A stretch of 64,000 nucleotides of DNA from Dactylosporangium aurantiacum (GTDB lineage Bacteria > Actinomycetota > Actinomycetes > Mycobacteriales > Micromonosporaceae), in assembly GCF_000716715.1 (NCBI RefSeq), contig NZ_JNYJ01000036.1:1-64000 (forward strand), in the 5' to 3' direction. How positions within the stretch are numbered: the first letter of the stretch is position 1; each line of letters opens with the position of its first letter. Below, one piece after another: positions 52,970 to 61,603 of this stretch. The notes under the pieces were generated by a model. It worked only from the letters and a program-made list of their open reading frames with translations, did no database searches and had not been told where the DNA came from. A program made the position numbers and the translations under genes.

Positions 52970-55874
52970 CGTTCAGCAGGCCGAAGAACTGTGTGGTGGC
53001 GTTGCCGGAGATCTGGTTGTGCAGGCCCTTCGGCGCCTGGGTGGCGAAGACCAGCCCCAGGCCGTACTTGCGGGCCTGGGAGGCCAGGGTGATGGTGCTC
53101 GCGGTGGCCGTTGTCGTGCCGGACGACGGCGCGAGGGTCTGGGCCTCGTCCATGATGAACAGCCCGCCCAGTGGGCGGTCGCCGGCCGGGTTGCGCTTGA
53201 GCCAGGTGAACAGCGCCATCTGCAGTTGGTTGACGAAGCTCTGCTTCTCTTCGTCGGACATGAGGCCGATGAAACTGATGATCGACACCCGGGCGCGTTT
53301 GCCCGGTGGCGGGGTGAGCAGGATGCCCGGGTCGGCCGCGGTGCCTCGGCCACCGAAGAGGGGGTCGTTGACCATGGCGGCCTTGAGGGTCTCCGACAGG
53401 TCGTGGGCGAGCTTGTTGGCCCGGCTCATCCGGCTCACGTCGTCCGGCAGGTCGGCGAGGAAGTCGGTGAATCCTTCCAGGCCGATCTTGCCGCTGCGGG
53501 CGTACACCTGCAGGGCTTCGGTGAGCACCGCCTTGCTCTGAGTGGCGAGCCGGGTCGTGCCGCTGACGCCGGCGCGCGGGGCGAGCGCTTCGACCGCGGC
53601 GCGCACGGCCTGCTCGAACTCGTCGCGTGAGTCGCGCAGCGGGGTGAAGTCGGGCAGTGGTTGGAACGACAGCGGCCGGCCGCTGCTGACGTTCGGGGTC
53701 CAGACTGCCACGTCGGTGTGTTCCAGGTAGTCCCGAGCGCGGCGGTCGTCCCCGGTGCCCCAACCGGCGGGCGGCTCGGGCCAGGGATCGCCGAGCCGGG
53801 CCAAGTCGTTGTTGGGGTCTAGGACGATGGACGACACGCCCTGCCGCGCGCATTCCTCGACGAGGCGGCGGATGAGGACGGTCTTGCCGGAGCCGGATCC
53901 CGCAAAGATGACGGTATGCCTGCGCAAGGACTCCAGGTCGACGATGAATGCGCTGTCGTCGCTGATCAGGCGCCCGAGGCCGATGGTGTGGCCGTTGCCG
54001 TCGAAGGTGTCCTCGGTGGAGGTCGCCGGTGCCGGCGCGGGCTGCTTCGCGCGCGGCGCGAGGATCTCCGCGAACAGCTGGGTGTGGCTGGCCGGGCGCC
54101 TGGCCACCAGCCATTCCCCGAGCAGGGCGTGCTGTGCAGCCTGCATGCGGCGCAACGCGGCGAACGTCTTGAGGTCGCTCTCGCTGATCCGGTGCCAGAC
54201 GCCGCCCGCGGCGAAGAAGGCGTCGAGGGTCTCCTTGGTACGTTCACCGGACGGCCACGGCCCCTGACGAAGCAGGACGAGCCGGCGTTGCGGGATCGCG
54301 AGGTCGAGGCCGGCGACGGTGCAGGCGTTCTTGACCCGGGCGATGACCGCGCGCGGGTGGGTGTGGGCAATGGCGCGGAAGGCCCAGTGCGCCTCGTTCT
54401 CGGTTGCTTCGTCGACCACCTCGATGAGGCGACCGTGCAAGGCGGGTTTCGGGCTCGGTTTCGGGTCCTGCTTGTAGACGACGCCGCTCGGTGCCTGCTC
54501 GTCGATCCAGGCCTGGATACCCGCGGCGAGCAGCGGCGGCATCTCGGCGTCCTCGGTGTACCGGTCGAGGGCGCCGGCGACGTCCGCGGCATCGAGGAAC
54601 TGCTGGAACATCGCGTCGAGCGGTGCGAGGTCGGCCTGCTCGTCCGGTTCGACTGACGGCTTCGGCGGAGCCGGCGGCTCGTCGCAGAAGCGGTCGAGCT
54701 CGACGACCTCGTCGGTGCTCAGGCAGCGGTGGACGTGCAGGTCGACGCGGCGCAGCAGGTCGCGTGGCGTGAACCGGCGGGCGTCCTCGAACGCTTCGTA
54801 CTTGATCGGCCAGGTGGGGTACGGCGGGTTGAAGTGCTCCGCGTTGTACGCCTCGGCGAACCGCTTCGCCACGATCAGGCGGGCGATGTCAGCGCTGTCG
54901 ATCCGGTCGGGCAGCAGCGTTTCCCGGAAGCGCTGGATCACCGGTCCGGGCGCACCCCGCTTCAGCAGCTCCCACGTGTCAGGCAGGCAGGACATGACGA
55001 TGAGCGTGCGCTGGGTGATGTCGCGCAGGGTCAGCAGGCCGTCGGCGATGGGGGCGACCGTGGCTACCTGGTCCGGGTCGAGCCGCTCGTCGCGGTTGAA
55101 GAACGCGGTGGTGGTCTGGGCGAAGAGCGTGTCGAGCTGATCGATCGCGATCACGCTCGGGCTGAGGGTCAGGGCGATGAGCCGCGAGATGTCGCTGACG
55201 ACCTCTTGCGGCCGGCGTACCGCTGCCGTGAATCCCCAGTCGGTGCGGTCGGCCGTCTCCGTCGGCTCGGAGATGAGGTGGGCCTGACCGATGTCCTGGT
55301 GGTCGAAGTCGAGCGAGCCGTAGAGCACCAGCGCCCGGGCGGTGTCCTGGCATTCACGCCCGGTGACGTTGTCGAACCGCCGCAACGCGGTGATGAAGGT
55401 GTCGAGGTGCGCGCGGGTCAGGGTGGCGTTGCCGGCGACCGCGTCGCGGACCTCGGCCGGGATCCCGAGCTGGGCGGTGAGCCGGCGCAGGAAGGTCTTC
55501 AGCTGGGTGCCCCAGCCGATGGCGTCGCGGGTCAGCCCATTGATGATCCCCTGGACGGTGCTCTCCCAGAACGTCCGGCCGTTGATCATGTTGACCAGGA
55601 AGAAGTAGCCGCCGCCGTCAGCACGCTGGATGGTTTCGCGGACCGCGCCGAGGAGGTGGGTCTTACCCGCCCCGGCCCGGCCCTGCAGCGCGACGCCGAG
55701 CGGGGTGACGGTGTCGCTGCGGCGAGCCCGGCCCACCCCGCTGAGGATCTCGCGGACCGCACGTTCGTGCAGCTCGGGTACGTCGTACGGCGAGGCGTGC
55801 CAGATGTCGTCGGGGGTTGGCGCCGGGTTGAAGTGGAGGGCTTCAAGGGCGGCGCGCTCTGCGGCGGGAATCAC
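52800..55874 (-). CDS. AAA/HerA double-ATPase protein, C-terminally truncated
   Basis: A 1024-residue frame. An N-terminal AAA/Orc-like ATPase (about 30-400) has Walker A GRAGAGKT (65-72) and an IDQLDTLF Walker B-like segment (244-251). A linker leads to a HerA/DUF87 helicase-type domain with GSGSGKT (659-665) and FIMDEAQTLAP (D909/E910). The conserved sequence stops at FFGLLN (N968). The last 56 residues are Gly/Arg-rich and lie antisense to a pseudogene, so the native C-terminus is lost. First in function after two coupled genes (DUF559 nuclease, winged-helix protein). Candidate DNA translocase of a defence system. Confidence 0.78.
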   Translation of the reverse strand: MIPAAERAALEALHFNPAPTPDDIWHASPYDVPELHERAVREILSGVGRARRSDTVTPLGVALQGRAGAGKTHLLGAVRETIQRADGGGYFFLVNMINGRTFWESTVQGIINGLTRDAIGWGTQLKTFLRRLTAQLGIPAEVRDAVAGNATLTRAHLDTFITALRRFDNVTGRECQDTARALVLYGSLDFDHQDIGQAHLISEPTETADRTDWGFTAAVRRPQEVVSDISRLIALTLSPSVIAIDQLDTLFAQTTTAFFNRDERLDPDQVATVAPIADGLLTLRDITQRTLIVMSCLPDTWELLKRGAPGPVIQRFRETLLPDRIDSADIARLIVAKRFAEAYNAEHFNPPYPTWPIKYEAFEDARRFTPRDLLRRVDLHVHRCLSTDEVVELDRFCDEPPAPPKPSVEPDEQADLAPLDAMFQQFLDAADVAGALDRYTEDAEMPPLLAAGIQAWIDEQAPSGVVYKQDPKPSPKPALHGRLIEVVDEATENEAHWAFRAIAHTHPRAVIARVKNACTVAGLDLAIPQRRLVLLRQGPWPSGERTKETLDAFFAAGGVWHRISESDLKTFAALRRMQAAQHALLGEWLVARRPASHTQLFAEILAPRAKQPAPAPATSTEDTFDGNGHTIGLGRLISDDSAFIVDLESLRRHTVIFAGSGSGKTVLIRRLVEECARQGVSSIVLDPNNDLARLGDPWPEPPAGWGTGDDRRARDYLEHTDVAVWTPNVSSGRPLSFQPLPDFTPLRDSRDEFEQAVRAAVEALAPRAGVSGTTRLATQSKAVLTEALQVYARSGKIGLEGFTDFLADLPDDVSRMSRANKLAHDLSETLKAAMVNDPLFGGRGTAADPGILLTPPPGKRARVSIISFIGLMSDEEKQSFVNQLQMALFTWLKRNPAGDRPLGGLFIMDEAQTLAPSSGTTTATASTITLASQARKYGLGLVFATQAPKGLHNQISGNATTQFFGLLNVSSGGDGGGGGGRRGRRAGGARSGRRRRATSPAGGRRAGRPSAGRGAGPAAAARRR

Positions 55875-56533
55875 GACTGGCCGATCGCCAGGGCGTGGTT
55901 GTCCTCTCCACCGATCCTGACCGCCGCCGCGATGTCCCGCTGTTTGAGCGCCTTCGTGTTGGCCGCGGGAATGATGCGGACGCCGCCCTGGTCGAGCAGC
56001 GCGAGCAGCGCGCCGTCGACCTCGGCACGGCTGAGGTCGGCAAGCTGCTCACGCAGGTCGGCGAGGCCGACCCAGTCGCCAGGGCCTCCGGCGAGCGTCG
56101 CATAGGCCGTGCGGACGCGGGTCTCGGCATCGCTCCCGGACGCGGACCCGGCCTGCTGCTGGAAGAACTCACCCGTGCTGAGCTTGACGCCGTGGGTGTG
56201 CTGCAGCTGCTCGATCGACCGGTGCAGGTTGCCAAGCAGGGTCAGGATCGTCCGCGACGCCGACTTGCCGGCCTTCGGCGGTTCGGTGGTGTGCAGCTCG
56301 CGAACCACCCGCCAGCCCTTGTCGGTCAGCTCGTGCGAGTACGGCCGGTGCGTCCGGTCGGTCCGCACCAGGCCGAGCTTGGTCTCCAGCTTGGTGTTGT
56401 CCGCGCCGGTGAGCGCGAAGCCGGCCAGCTCCTTCAGCTCGTTGTTGTCGAGCTCCCGGGCCTCGGACATGAGCACGACGAGCGCGAGGATCTGGTTGGG
56501 GGTCAGGCTTGGGACGTCGTCGGTCGGTGGCAT
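55871..56533 (-). CDS. Winged-helix-like accessory protein of the HerA operon
   Basis: A 220-residue soluble helical protein. Residues 10-75 (LTPNQILALVVLMSEARELD, KLETKLGLVRTDRTHRPYSHELTDKGWRVV) read like a winged-helix domain, and the C-terminal ~70 residues (LADLREQLADLSRAEVDGAL to VRIIPAANTKALKQRDIAAA) like a second one. The family is not recognised. The ATPase gene starts within its stop (4-base overlap), so the two are made together; a DNA-recognition or adaptor role is inferred. Confidence 0.7.
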   Translation of the reverse strand: MPPTDDVPSLTPNQILALVVLMSEARELDNNELKELAGFALTGADNTKLETKLGLVRTDRTHRPYSHELTDKGWRVVRELHTTEPPKAGKSASRTILTLLGNLHRSIEQLQHTHGVKLSTGEFFQQQAGSASGSDAETRVRTAYATLAGGPGDWVGLADLREQLADLSRAEVDGALLALLDQGGVRIIPAANTKALKQRDIAAAVRIGGEDNHALAIGQS

Positions 56534-56539
56534 GCTGCC

Positions 56540-57610
56540 TCATTTCCACGTCAGGGGTGAGCGCCGGAGCAGGAGAAGGTCGCGGATCGTCAGGGCCGCC
56601 GCGATGGGGTCGGTCAGCACCTGGTCGTTGGTGAAGCGCAGGACATCGTGGCCGAGCAGCTGCAGTCGCGCGTCGCGGTGCCGGTCGTCGGCGAACTTCC
56701 AGCGGTCGCGGTGGTCGTCGCCGTCGACCTCGACGACAAGTCCGTCGTCGGGCCAGTACAGGTCCAGCCGGTACGCCTTGCCGAGCAGGTGCCACTCGAG
56801 CACGTGGTTCCACTGGCGGCCGCGGGCCCAGGGGTGCGGCGCGAGCGCCCGCTCCAGCGCCTGTTCGGCGGGGCTGTCGGCGCGGGGTGCACCGGTCAGC
56901 GGCGGGTAGGCCAGCACGGGCGGGACGGGCTGATTATCGGGCGCGGTAATCTGCGCGGTGTCGGCGGCAAGATGGGTCAGGTCGTCGGGCAGCGCGAGCT
57001 GCACGACCGGGATGCGGTCGACCGCCTGCGGCGCCTGGCCGGCGAGCCAGACGGTGAAGCGGCCCTGCTCCGCGAGCCACACCGCGGCGGCGACCAGGGC
57101 TCGCCCGCCGTCGGCGTCGAGCCCTTGGGGCATGTCGACCAGCACCGCGACGGAGGGCCGCTGATAAGCGTCGGCCAGGATGGCGCCGAGGCCGCGGGCA
57201 CGGACCTCGGCGGGGAACCGGAGCTGGTCGGTGACGGCGTCCCCGCGACGGTGCCGCAACGCGCGTTCGGCGGTGAAGGCCAGGAACGGCCCGAAGTGCT
57301 GGGACCGGCCGGCCGTCTCCGCGGCGACGGCCCGGACCGCGGCGACGGTCAGCCCGGAGGCGCCGTCGAAGTGTTCGGCAGCGGGCAACCAGCGCGGGAA
57401 CAGGTTCAGGGCGGCCAGGTCCAACGCGTCGAGGAAGGCGGTGACGTACTCCCCTACGGGCCTGGCCGCCGCGGGACGGAACCGCACGACCGCCGGAGCG
57501 CCCGCCGGCATCGGGTCGAGGGCGACGCCCAGCAGCGCGGGATCGACGCCAGCGAGGTAGCTGGCCTGGCCCGGAGGCGGCTCGGCCCACCACCGTGCCC
57601 GGGTCATCAT
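56540..57610 (-). CDS. DUF559 endonuclease-domain protein
   Basis: A 356-residue protein. The C-terminal ~100 residues carry the DUF559 (Vsr-like, PD-(D/E)XK) core: D283 in LDLYWPDDG, E294-V-D296 in VVEVDGDDH, and a following HRDARLQLLGHDVLRF helix-strand. The N-terminal ~240 residues are of unknown fold, with a LVDMPQGLDADGGRAL segment. First gene of the nuclease/adaptor/HerA operon. Two adjacent ATGs (57610 and 57607) follow a TAGGGT -10 by eight bases, so the message is near leaderless. A perfect palindrome overlaps that -10. Confidence 0.8.
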   Translation of the reverse strand: MMTRARWWAEPPPGQASYLAGVDPALLGVALDPMPAGAPAVVRFRPAAARPVGEYVTAFLDALDLAALNLFPRWLPAAEHFDGASGLTVAAVRAVAAETAGRSQHFGPFLAFTAERALRHRRGDAVTDQLRFPAEVRARGLGAILADAYQRPSVAVLVDMPQGLDADGGRALVAAAVWLAEQGRFTVWLAGQAPQAVDRIPVVQLALPDDLTHLAADTAQITAPDNQPVPPVLAYPPLTGAPRADSPAEQALERALAPHPWARGRQWNHVLEWHLLGKAYRLDLYWPDDGLVVEVDGDDHRDRWKFADDRHRDARLQLLGHDVLRFTNDQVLTDPIAAALTIRDLLLLRRSPLTWK

Positions 57611-57618
57611 GGTCGCCC

Positions 57619-57632
57619 ACCCTACGGTAGGG
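57619..57632 (-). promoter_or_regulatory. Promoter of the DUF559 operon with a palindromic operator
   Basis: CCCTAC-G-GTAGGG (57620-57632) is a perfect 13-base palindrome. It overlaps the minus-strand -10 TAGGGT (complement of 57619-57624), so a bound repressor would block transcription of the nuclease/HerA operon. The flanking AATTGATCGATTAC (57633-57646) is AT-rich and partly symmetric. Confidence 0.6.
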
Positions 57633-57784
57633 AATTGATCGATTACAGTGGGCTGATCATCCGAGGCCGGCTCCGCCCGGCGGGCCGCCGACGATTGCCC
57701 GTACCGGCTGAGATTGCCGCCGACAGGGTGCTCACGCCAACGAAACGAGCCCCGACTATCGCCGAGCCCATCCACCGTCCCGCT

Positions 57785-57822
57785 GGTACAAACTGTTTGT
57801 AGTACAAAGAGCTTGTAGTACC
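57785..57822 (+). promoter_or_regulatory. Cluster of alternating inverted and direct repeats upstream of the DUF234 ATPase
   Basis: TTGTAGTAC occurs twice (57797-57805 and 57813-57821), 16 bases apart. ACAAA-CTG-TTTGT (57788-57800) and TTTGTA-G-TACAAA (57796-57808) are overlapping palindromes, and GGTAC/GTACC bound the block. The stretch is AT-rich and ends eight bases before the GTG of the ATPase gene. It looks like a cooperative operator or an imported promoter. Confidence 0.6.
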
Positions 57823-57830
57823 GTTGAGTC

Positions 57831-59210
57831 GTGGAGGTCATCGGGCGGGCGGTGGAGCTGGCGGAGCTGGACGCCGCGTGGGAGCGGGCGGCCAGTGGGG
57901 CGCCTGAGCTCGCCGTGGTCTGGGGGCGGCGGCGGGTCGGCAAGACCTACCTGCTGACGCATTTCGCTGAGGGCAAGCGGTCCGTCTACTTCACCGCGGC
58001 GCGGCAGGACACGGACGAGCGGCAGCTGCAGCGGTTCGCCGACGCGCTTCGTGAGCAGCTCGGGGACGAGGTCGCGGACCTGGCGCCGGCGAGCTTTCCG
58101 ACCTGGGAGGCCGCGCTGCGGTTCGTCGGGGGCATCGCCCGCACGGAGCCGCTGCTGGTCGTCCTCGACGAGGCGCCCCGCCTGATGAGCGGGCACGCGG
58201 ACTTCGCCGACACCGTTTCGGCGGTGTGGGAGAACCACATCCGCAGCCAGAAGCTGATGCTTGTCCTGTCCGGGTCGGCCGTCGCGGTGATGGAGCAGAT
58301 GCTGGGCCCGCAGGGCGGTCTGCACCGCCGCGCCGGGCTCGAGCGGAGGATGGATCCGTTCCCGCTGATCGACGCGCGGGCGTTCCTGCCCGATCTGCCG
58401 CCGGGTGACTTCATCCAGGCGTATGCGGCCTGCGGCGGTTATCCGTTGCACCTGCGGCGCTGGTCGGCGCGGCGGTCCACGGAGGAAAACCTCGAAGAGC
58501 TGGCCTTCACGCCGGGCGGTCTGCTGCTGCGGGACGCGCCGGACATCCTCTCGGAGGACCTGGACTGGCGGGGTGGGTATGAGCGGGTGCTCACGGCCAT
58601 GGCCGGTGGTGCCCGGCGGCGGTCCAGGATCGCCGGGCGGGCGCAGCAGCGCATCGACTACACGCTCGACCGGCTGCGGCGCGCCGGCTACGTGCGGACG
58701 GTGCGTGCGCTGGGCACCGGTGGCGCGCCCGATCCGTACTACGAGATCGCCGACGACTATCTGGCGTACTGGTTCGCCGTGCTGCGCGACGACGCGGACC
58801 TGATCGACGGCGGCCAGGGGCCGGCCGTCCGGCAGCGCACCTCGGGGCGGTGGCAGACCCACGTCGCCCGGGTCTTCGAGGAGGCGGCCCGCCAGCACGC
58901 GCAGCGGCTGGTGGCGGCCGGGGCGCTCCCCCAGGACACGATCATCGGCCGCTGGTGGAAGGACGAGACCGTCGAGATCGACGTGCTGGGGCTCACCGGC
59001 GACCGGCCGGTCCTCGTCGGTGAGTGCCGGTGGCAGGCCAGGCCGCTGACCCAGCGGGACCTCGGTGACCTGCGGCGCCGGGCCGCGCATCTGCCGGAGC
59101 CGGGGCCGGCCGGGCTCACGTTCGCGTTCTGGTCCCGCGGCGGGGTCGACGAGACCCTGGCCGGCCATCCCGACGTGCGGGTGTTCACCCCCGCCGACAT
59201 CGTGGGCTGA
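57831..59210 (+). CDS. ATP-binding protein, archaeal-ATPase/DUF234 type
   Basis: A 459-residue STAND-like ATPase. Walker A is WGRRRVGKTYLL (about residues 29-40), Walker B LLVVLDEAPRL, and SGSAVAVMEQM the sensor segment. A winged helix follows (RRSRIAGRAQQRIDYTLDRLRRAGYV). The C-terminal DUF234 region (residues about 315-459; KDETVEIDVLGLTGDRPVLVGECRW) keeps the E-x-D and E-C-R pattern of a PD-(D/E)XK nuclease fold. Function in this family is unknown; defence or mobile-element roles are suspected. GTG 57831 begins MEVIGRAVELAEL, typical of the family. Confidence 0.85.
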   Translation: MEVIGRAVELAELDAAWERAASGAPELAVVWGRRRVGKTYLLTHFAEGKRSVYFTAARQDTDERQLQRFADALREQLGDEVADLAPASFPTWEAALRFVGGIARTEPLLVVLDEAPRLMSGHADFADTVSAVWENHIRSQKLMLVLSGSAVAVMEQMLGPQGGLHRRAGLERRMDPFPLIDARAFLPDLPPGDFIQAYAACGGYPLHLRRWSARRSTEENLEELAFTPGGLLLRDAPDILSEDLDWRGGYERVLTAMAGGARRRSRIAGRAQQRIDYTLDRLRRAGYVRTVRALGTGGAPDPYYEIADDYLAYWFAVLRDDADLIDGGQGPAVRQRTSGRWQTHVARVFEEAARQHAQRLVAAGALPQDTIIGRWWKDETVEIDVLGLTGDRPVLVGECRWQARPLTQRDLGDLRRRAAHLPEPGPAGLTFAFWSRGGVDETLAGHPDVRVFTPADIVG

Positions 59211-59213
59211 CCG

Positions 59214-60014
59214 CTACGCGGTCGGGGAGGTGGGCTGGCAGAAGCTGCGCGTCGCCAGTTCGGCGTTCGAGTACACCACCGACAGGTACACCATGACCTG
59301 GTTGTTCTTCATCATGGAATTGATGAAGGTGGGGCTCGGCTCGGGGCCGTCCTGGACGGAGCGCGGGATGCTCGACGGCGCCGGCCGGGTCCCGGCCACC
59401 AGCACGTCGACCACGCCGCAGCTGTTCATGCCCGAGTACGCCGATGGCTTGGGCACGCTGGGCTGGGTCCGGGTGAGGGCGGACGAGGCGTTGTAGACCT
59501 GCACGTACTGCTGGCGGTTGACGTCCCAGCCCCAGGTGACGTGCGCGAACGGGATACGGGCGGCCGGGCAGACCTCGAAGATGTTGGCCGGCACGGGCAC
59601 CAGCGCGTTGCTGCCGTTGACCGTCAGTTGCGCCTCGGTCCTGCCGTCCGCCAGCAGCGGCAGGCCGCGGGCGGAGGTGCCGCAGGCGGCGGTGCGCGAC
59701 GGCGACGACGCGGCGGAGCTCGGCGATGAAGCGGTGCCGGCCGGTGGCGCGGCCTGCAGCGACACCGATGCCGACGGCGTCGGTGACGGGGTCGGCGAGG
59801 TGGCCGGGATCGGTGGCGGGCCGCCGCGGGACCACGACGGCAGGGTGACGACCGCGACCACGGCGATCGCCGCGACGACCGCGGCCACGGTACGGCGGCG
59901 GCGGGTCCGACGCAGCCGGCGCGGGATCTCCTCGACCGGCGGGGCGCTCGCGGCACGGACCGACTGGTCGCGGAAGGCGTCGAAGCGGGTGCGCAGCGGG
60001 TCGCGTTCAGTCAT
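59214..60014 (-). CDS. Membrane-anchored partner of a SigE-type sigma factor
   Basis: A 266-residue single-span protein: a basic cytoplasmic N-terminus (1-41), one transmembrane helix (about 42-60), a Pro/Ser/Thr-rich stalk (about 63-108) and an extracellular domain with four Cys (C110-type to the C-terminal RSFCQPT). Its ATG overlaps the sigma factor gene by eight bases. As with the 31080-32959 pair, it may act as an anti-sigma-like sensor. Confidence 0.78.
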   Translation of the reverse strand: MTERDPLRTRFDAFRDQSVRAASAPPVEEIPRRLRRTRRRRTVAAVVAAIAVVAVVTLPSWSRGGPPPIPATSPTPSPTPSASVSLQAAPPAGTASSPSSAASSPSRTAACGTSARGLPLLADGRTEAQLTVNGSNALVPVPANIFEVCPAARIPFAHVTWGWDVNRQQYVQVYNASSALTRTQPSVPKPSAYSGMNSCGVVDVLVAGTRPAPSSIPRSVQDGPEPSPTFINSMMKNNQVMVYLSVVYSNAELATRSFCQPTSPTA

Positions 60015-60501
60015 GGCTCACCCGCTCCTCGTCCACGCTGAGCAGGTGGCTCAGGGTCGACCTGGCCCGGTGCAGGCGGGCCTTGACGGTGCCGTCGGGG
60101 GCGCCGACGAACGCAGCGATCTCCTGTACCGACAGATCGGCGAGGTAGTGCAGCACCACGGCCTGCCGCAGGGGCGGCGTCAGCTGGCGCAGCGCGCGGA
60201 CCAGGTCCAGCGACAACCCGTCCGGGCCGGGCACGTCATCGGCGATCAGGTCGCGGCGCACGTGCAGCAGGCGTTTCGCGCGGCGCCACCGGCTGATCGC
60301 GAGGTTCCACGCGACCCGGCGCACCCAGCCGACCGGGTCGTCGAACCGGGACACCGCGGTCCACTGCGCGAAGGCACGCGTGAACGCCTCCTGCACGAGG
60401 TCCTGCGCCTCGGCCCGGTCGCCGACGAACGCGTACAGCTGCGTGAGGAGCCGCGGGTACGTCGCCGAGTAGAACTCGGCGAAGTCCGGCGCGACGGCCA
60501 T
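60007..60501 (-). CDS. SigE family RNA polymerase sigma factor
   Basis: A 164-residue sigma factor: region 2 in about 8-80 (AEAQDLVQEAFTRAFAQWTAV; DPVGWVRRVAWNLAISRWRR), region 4 in about 105-155 (LTPPLRQAVVLHYLADLSVQ; GAPDGTVKARLHRARSTL). It forms an overlapping pair with the membrane protein downstream. No autoregulatory promoter was identified. Confidence 0.92.
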   Translation of the reverse strand: MAVAPDFAEFYSATYPRLLTQLYAFVGDRAEAQDLVQEAFTRAFAQWTAVSRFDDPVGWVRRVAWNLAISRWRRAKRLLHVRRDLIADDVPGPDGLSLDLVRALRQLTPPLRQAVVLHYLADLSVQEIAAFVGAPDGTVKARLHRARSTLSHLLSVDEERVSHD

Positions 60502-60649
60502 CAGTGCACCACTCCGGTCGATGTGATCCGGCAGCAGCCTAGAGCATGGAAGTCGTCTACTAGTGACACGCGGCGGGCGTATGGCGTCGCACCCGCCGGC
60601 CGCTCATGCCGGCGCTGAACGTGCATGACCTTTGGATAGCCCGTTTCGC

Positions 60650-61603
60650 ATGCCCGCTGGGCTGCGTGCGACCCAACCGGTGGTGAACTGCGCCGACGTC
60701 GGCCCCGCCGTTGCCCAACCCGTTGGGGGAGCTCGACACGCGGTTGGGCCAACCGTTGGCCCGCCAACGCCCGCTCATTGCGCGAACCGCACCCAACTGA
60801 CGAACGTCGCCCCGCCGGCCGCCTGGCCGGCGCCCGATTTCGACGGCGCGCAGGTCATCTCCGGCCACTTCACCGGCACCAGCTTCAACGACGTGTTCGT
60901 CTACTACCCGACCGGCTGGAACGCCGGCCTGGCCGTCATTGCCCCGAGCCTCGACGACGGCGGCCCGGTGGACGGCAACGGCGCCACCCTCCTGTACTCC
61001 GGCACGATGACGGACCTCAACGGCAACAACCCGATCGCGGTCGCGGACGCCTACGACAGCGCGGGCACGCACGGCGCGTACCCGGATCTGTTCGCCATCG
61101 TCGGCGACCCGGTCTCGGGGTACACCCTCGACTACTACCCGAACCCGGGCGGCACCGGCATGTACTTCATGGCCAACCCGACGCCGCTGCCGACACCGAT
61201 CGGCGGCGCCGACTGGGACGCCTGGCGGATCGCGTCGAAGCTCCTGCCGACCGGCACCGCCCTGCTGCTGTGGAACCCGTCGACGGGTGCGCTGTTCGAC
61301 CTGTACGCCCCCTGGCGCCGCCCAGACCGCATCGTCGCCTACGTCGTCCACCAGCCCTCGCTGGAGGGCCATGGTTTCGCGACCGTACGGTCCGCGGACG
61401 CGACGGTCGCACTGTGCACCCCTCGGGATCCGACCATCCTGGCGATGTCCCGCACACTGCCGACCAAGCGCAACGCGATCCCGCGCAGGTACACCGACCC
61501 GCTGATCGCGGCGTGGGATCTGCGCCGGTCGCCCGGTGGGGATGTCGACGCCGCTGTTGACCGGCTTCGAACGCGAGCACTCCGGGAGCGACTGTGGGGA
61601 TAA
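60650..61603 (+). CDS. Atypical, possibly chimeric protein with FG-GAP-like segment
   Basis: An open frame of 317 codons from ATG 60650 (TTG 60632 is also in frame). Residues about 60-215 (AQVISGHFTGTSFNDVFVYYP; LLLWNPSTGALFDLYAP) look like divergent FG-GAP/VCBS propeller blades, normally found in secreted proteins, but there is no signal peptide. The first ~50 residues are low in secondary structure and the last ~95, Arg-rich, do not look like the same protein. It may be a decayed or fused gene. The end overlaps the nucleotidyltransferase remnant. Confidence 0.4.
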   Translation: MPAGLRATQPVVNCADVGPAVAQPVGGARHAVGPTVGPPTPAHCANRTQLTNVAPPAAWPAPDFDGAQVISGHFTGTSFNDVFVYYPTGWNAGLAVIAPSLDDGGPVDGNGATLLYSGTMTDLNGNNPIAVADAYDSAGTHGAYPDLFAIVGDPVSGYTLDYYPNPGGTGMYFMANPTPLPTPIGGADWDAWRIASKLLPTGTALLLWNPSTGALFDLYAPWRRPDRIVAYVVHQPSLEGHGFATVRSADATVALCTPRDPTILAMSRTLPTKRNAIPRRYTDPLIAAWDLRRSPGGDVDAAVDRLRTRALRERLWG

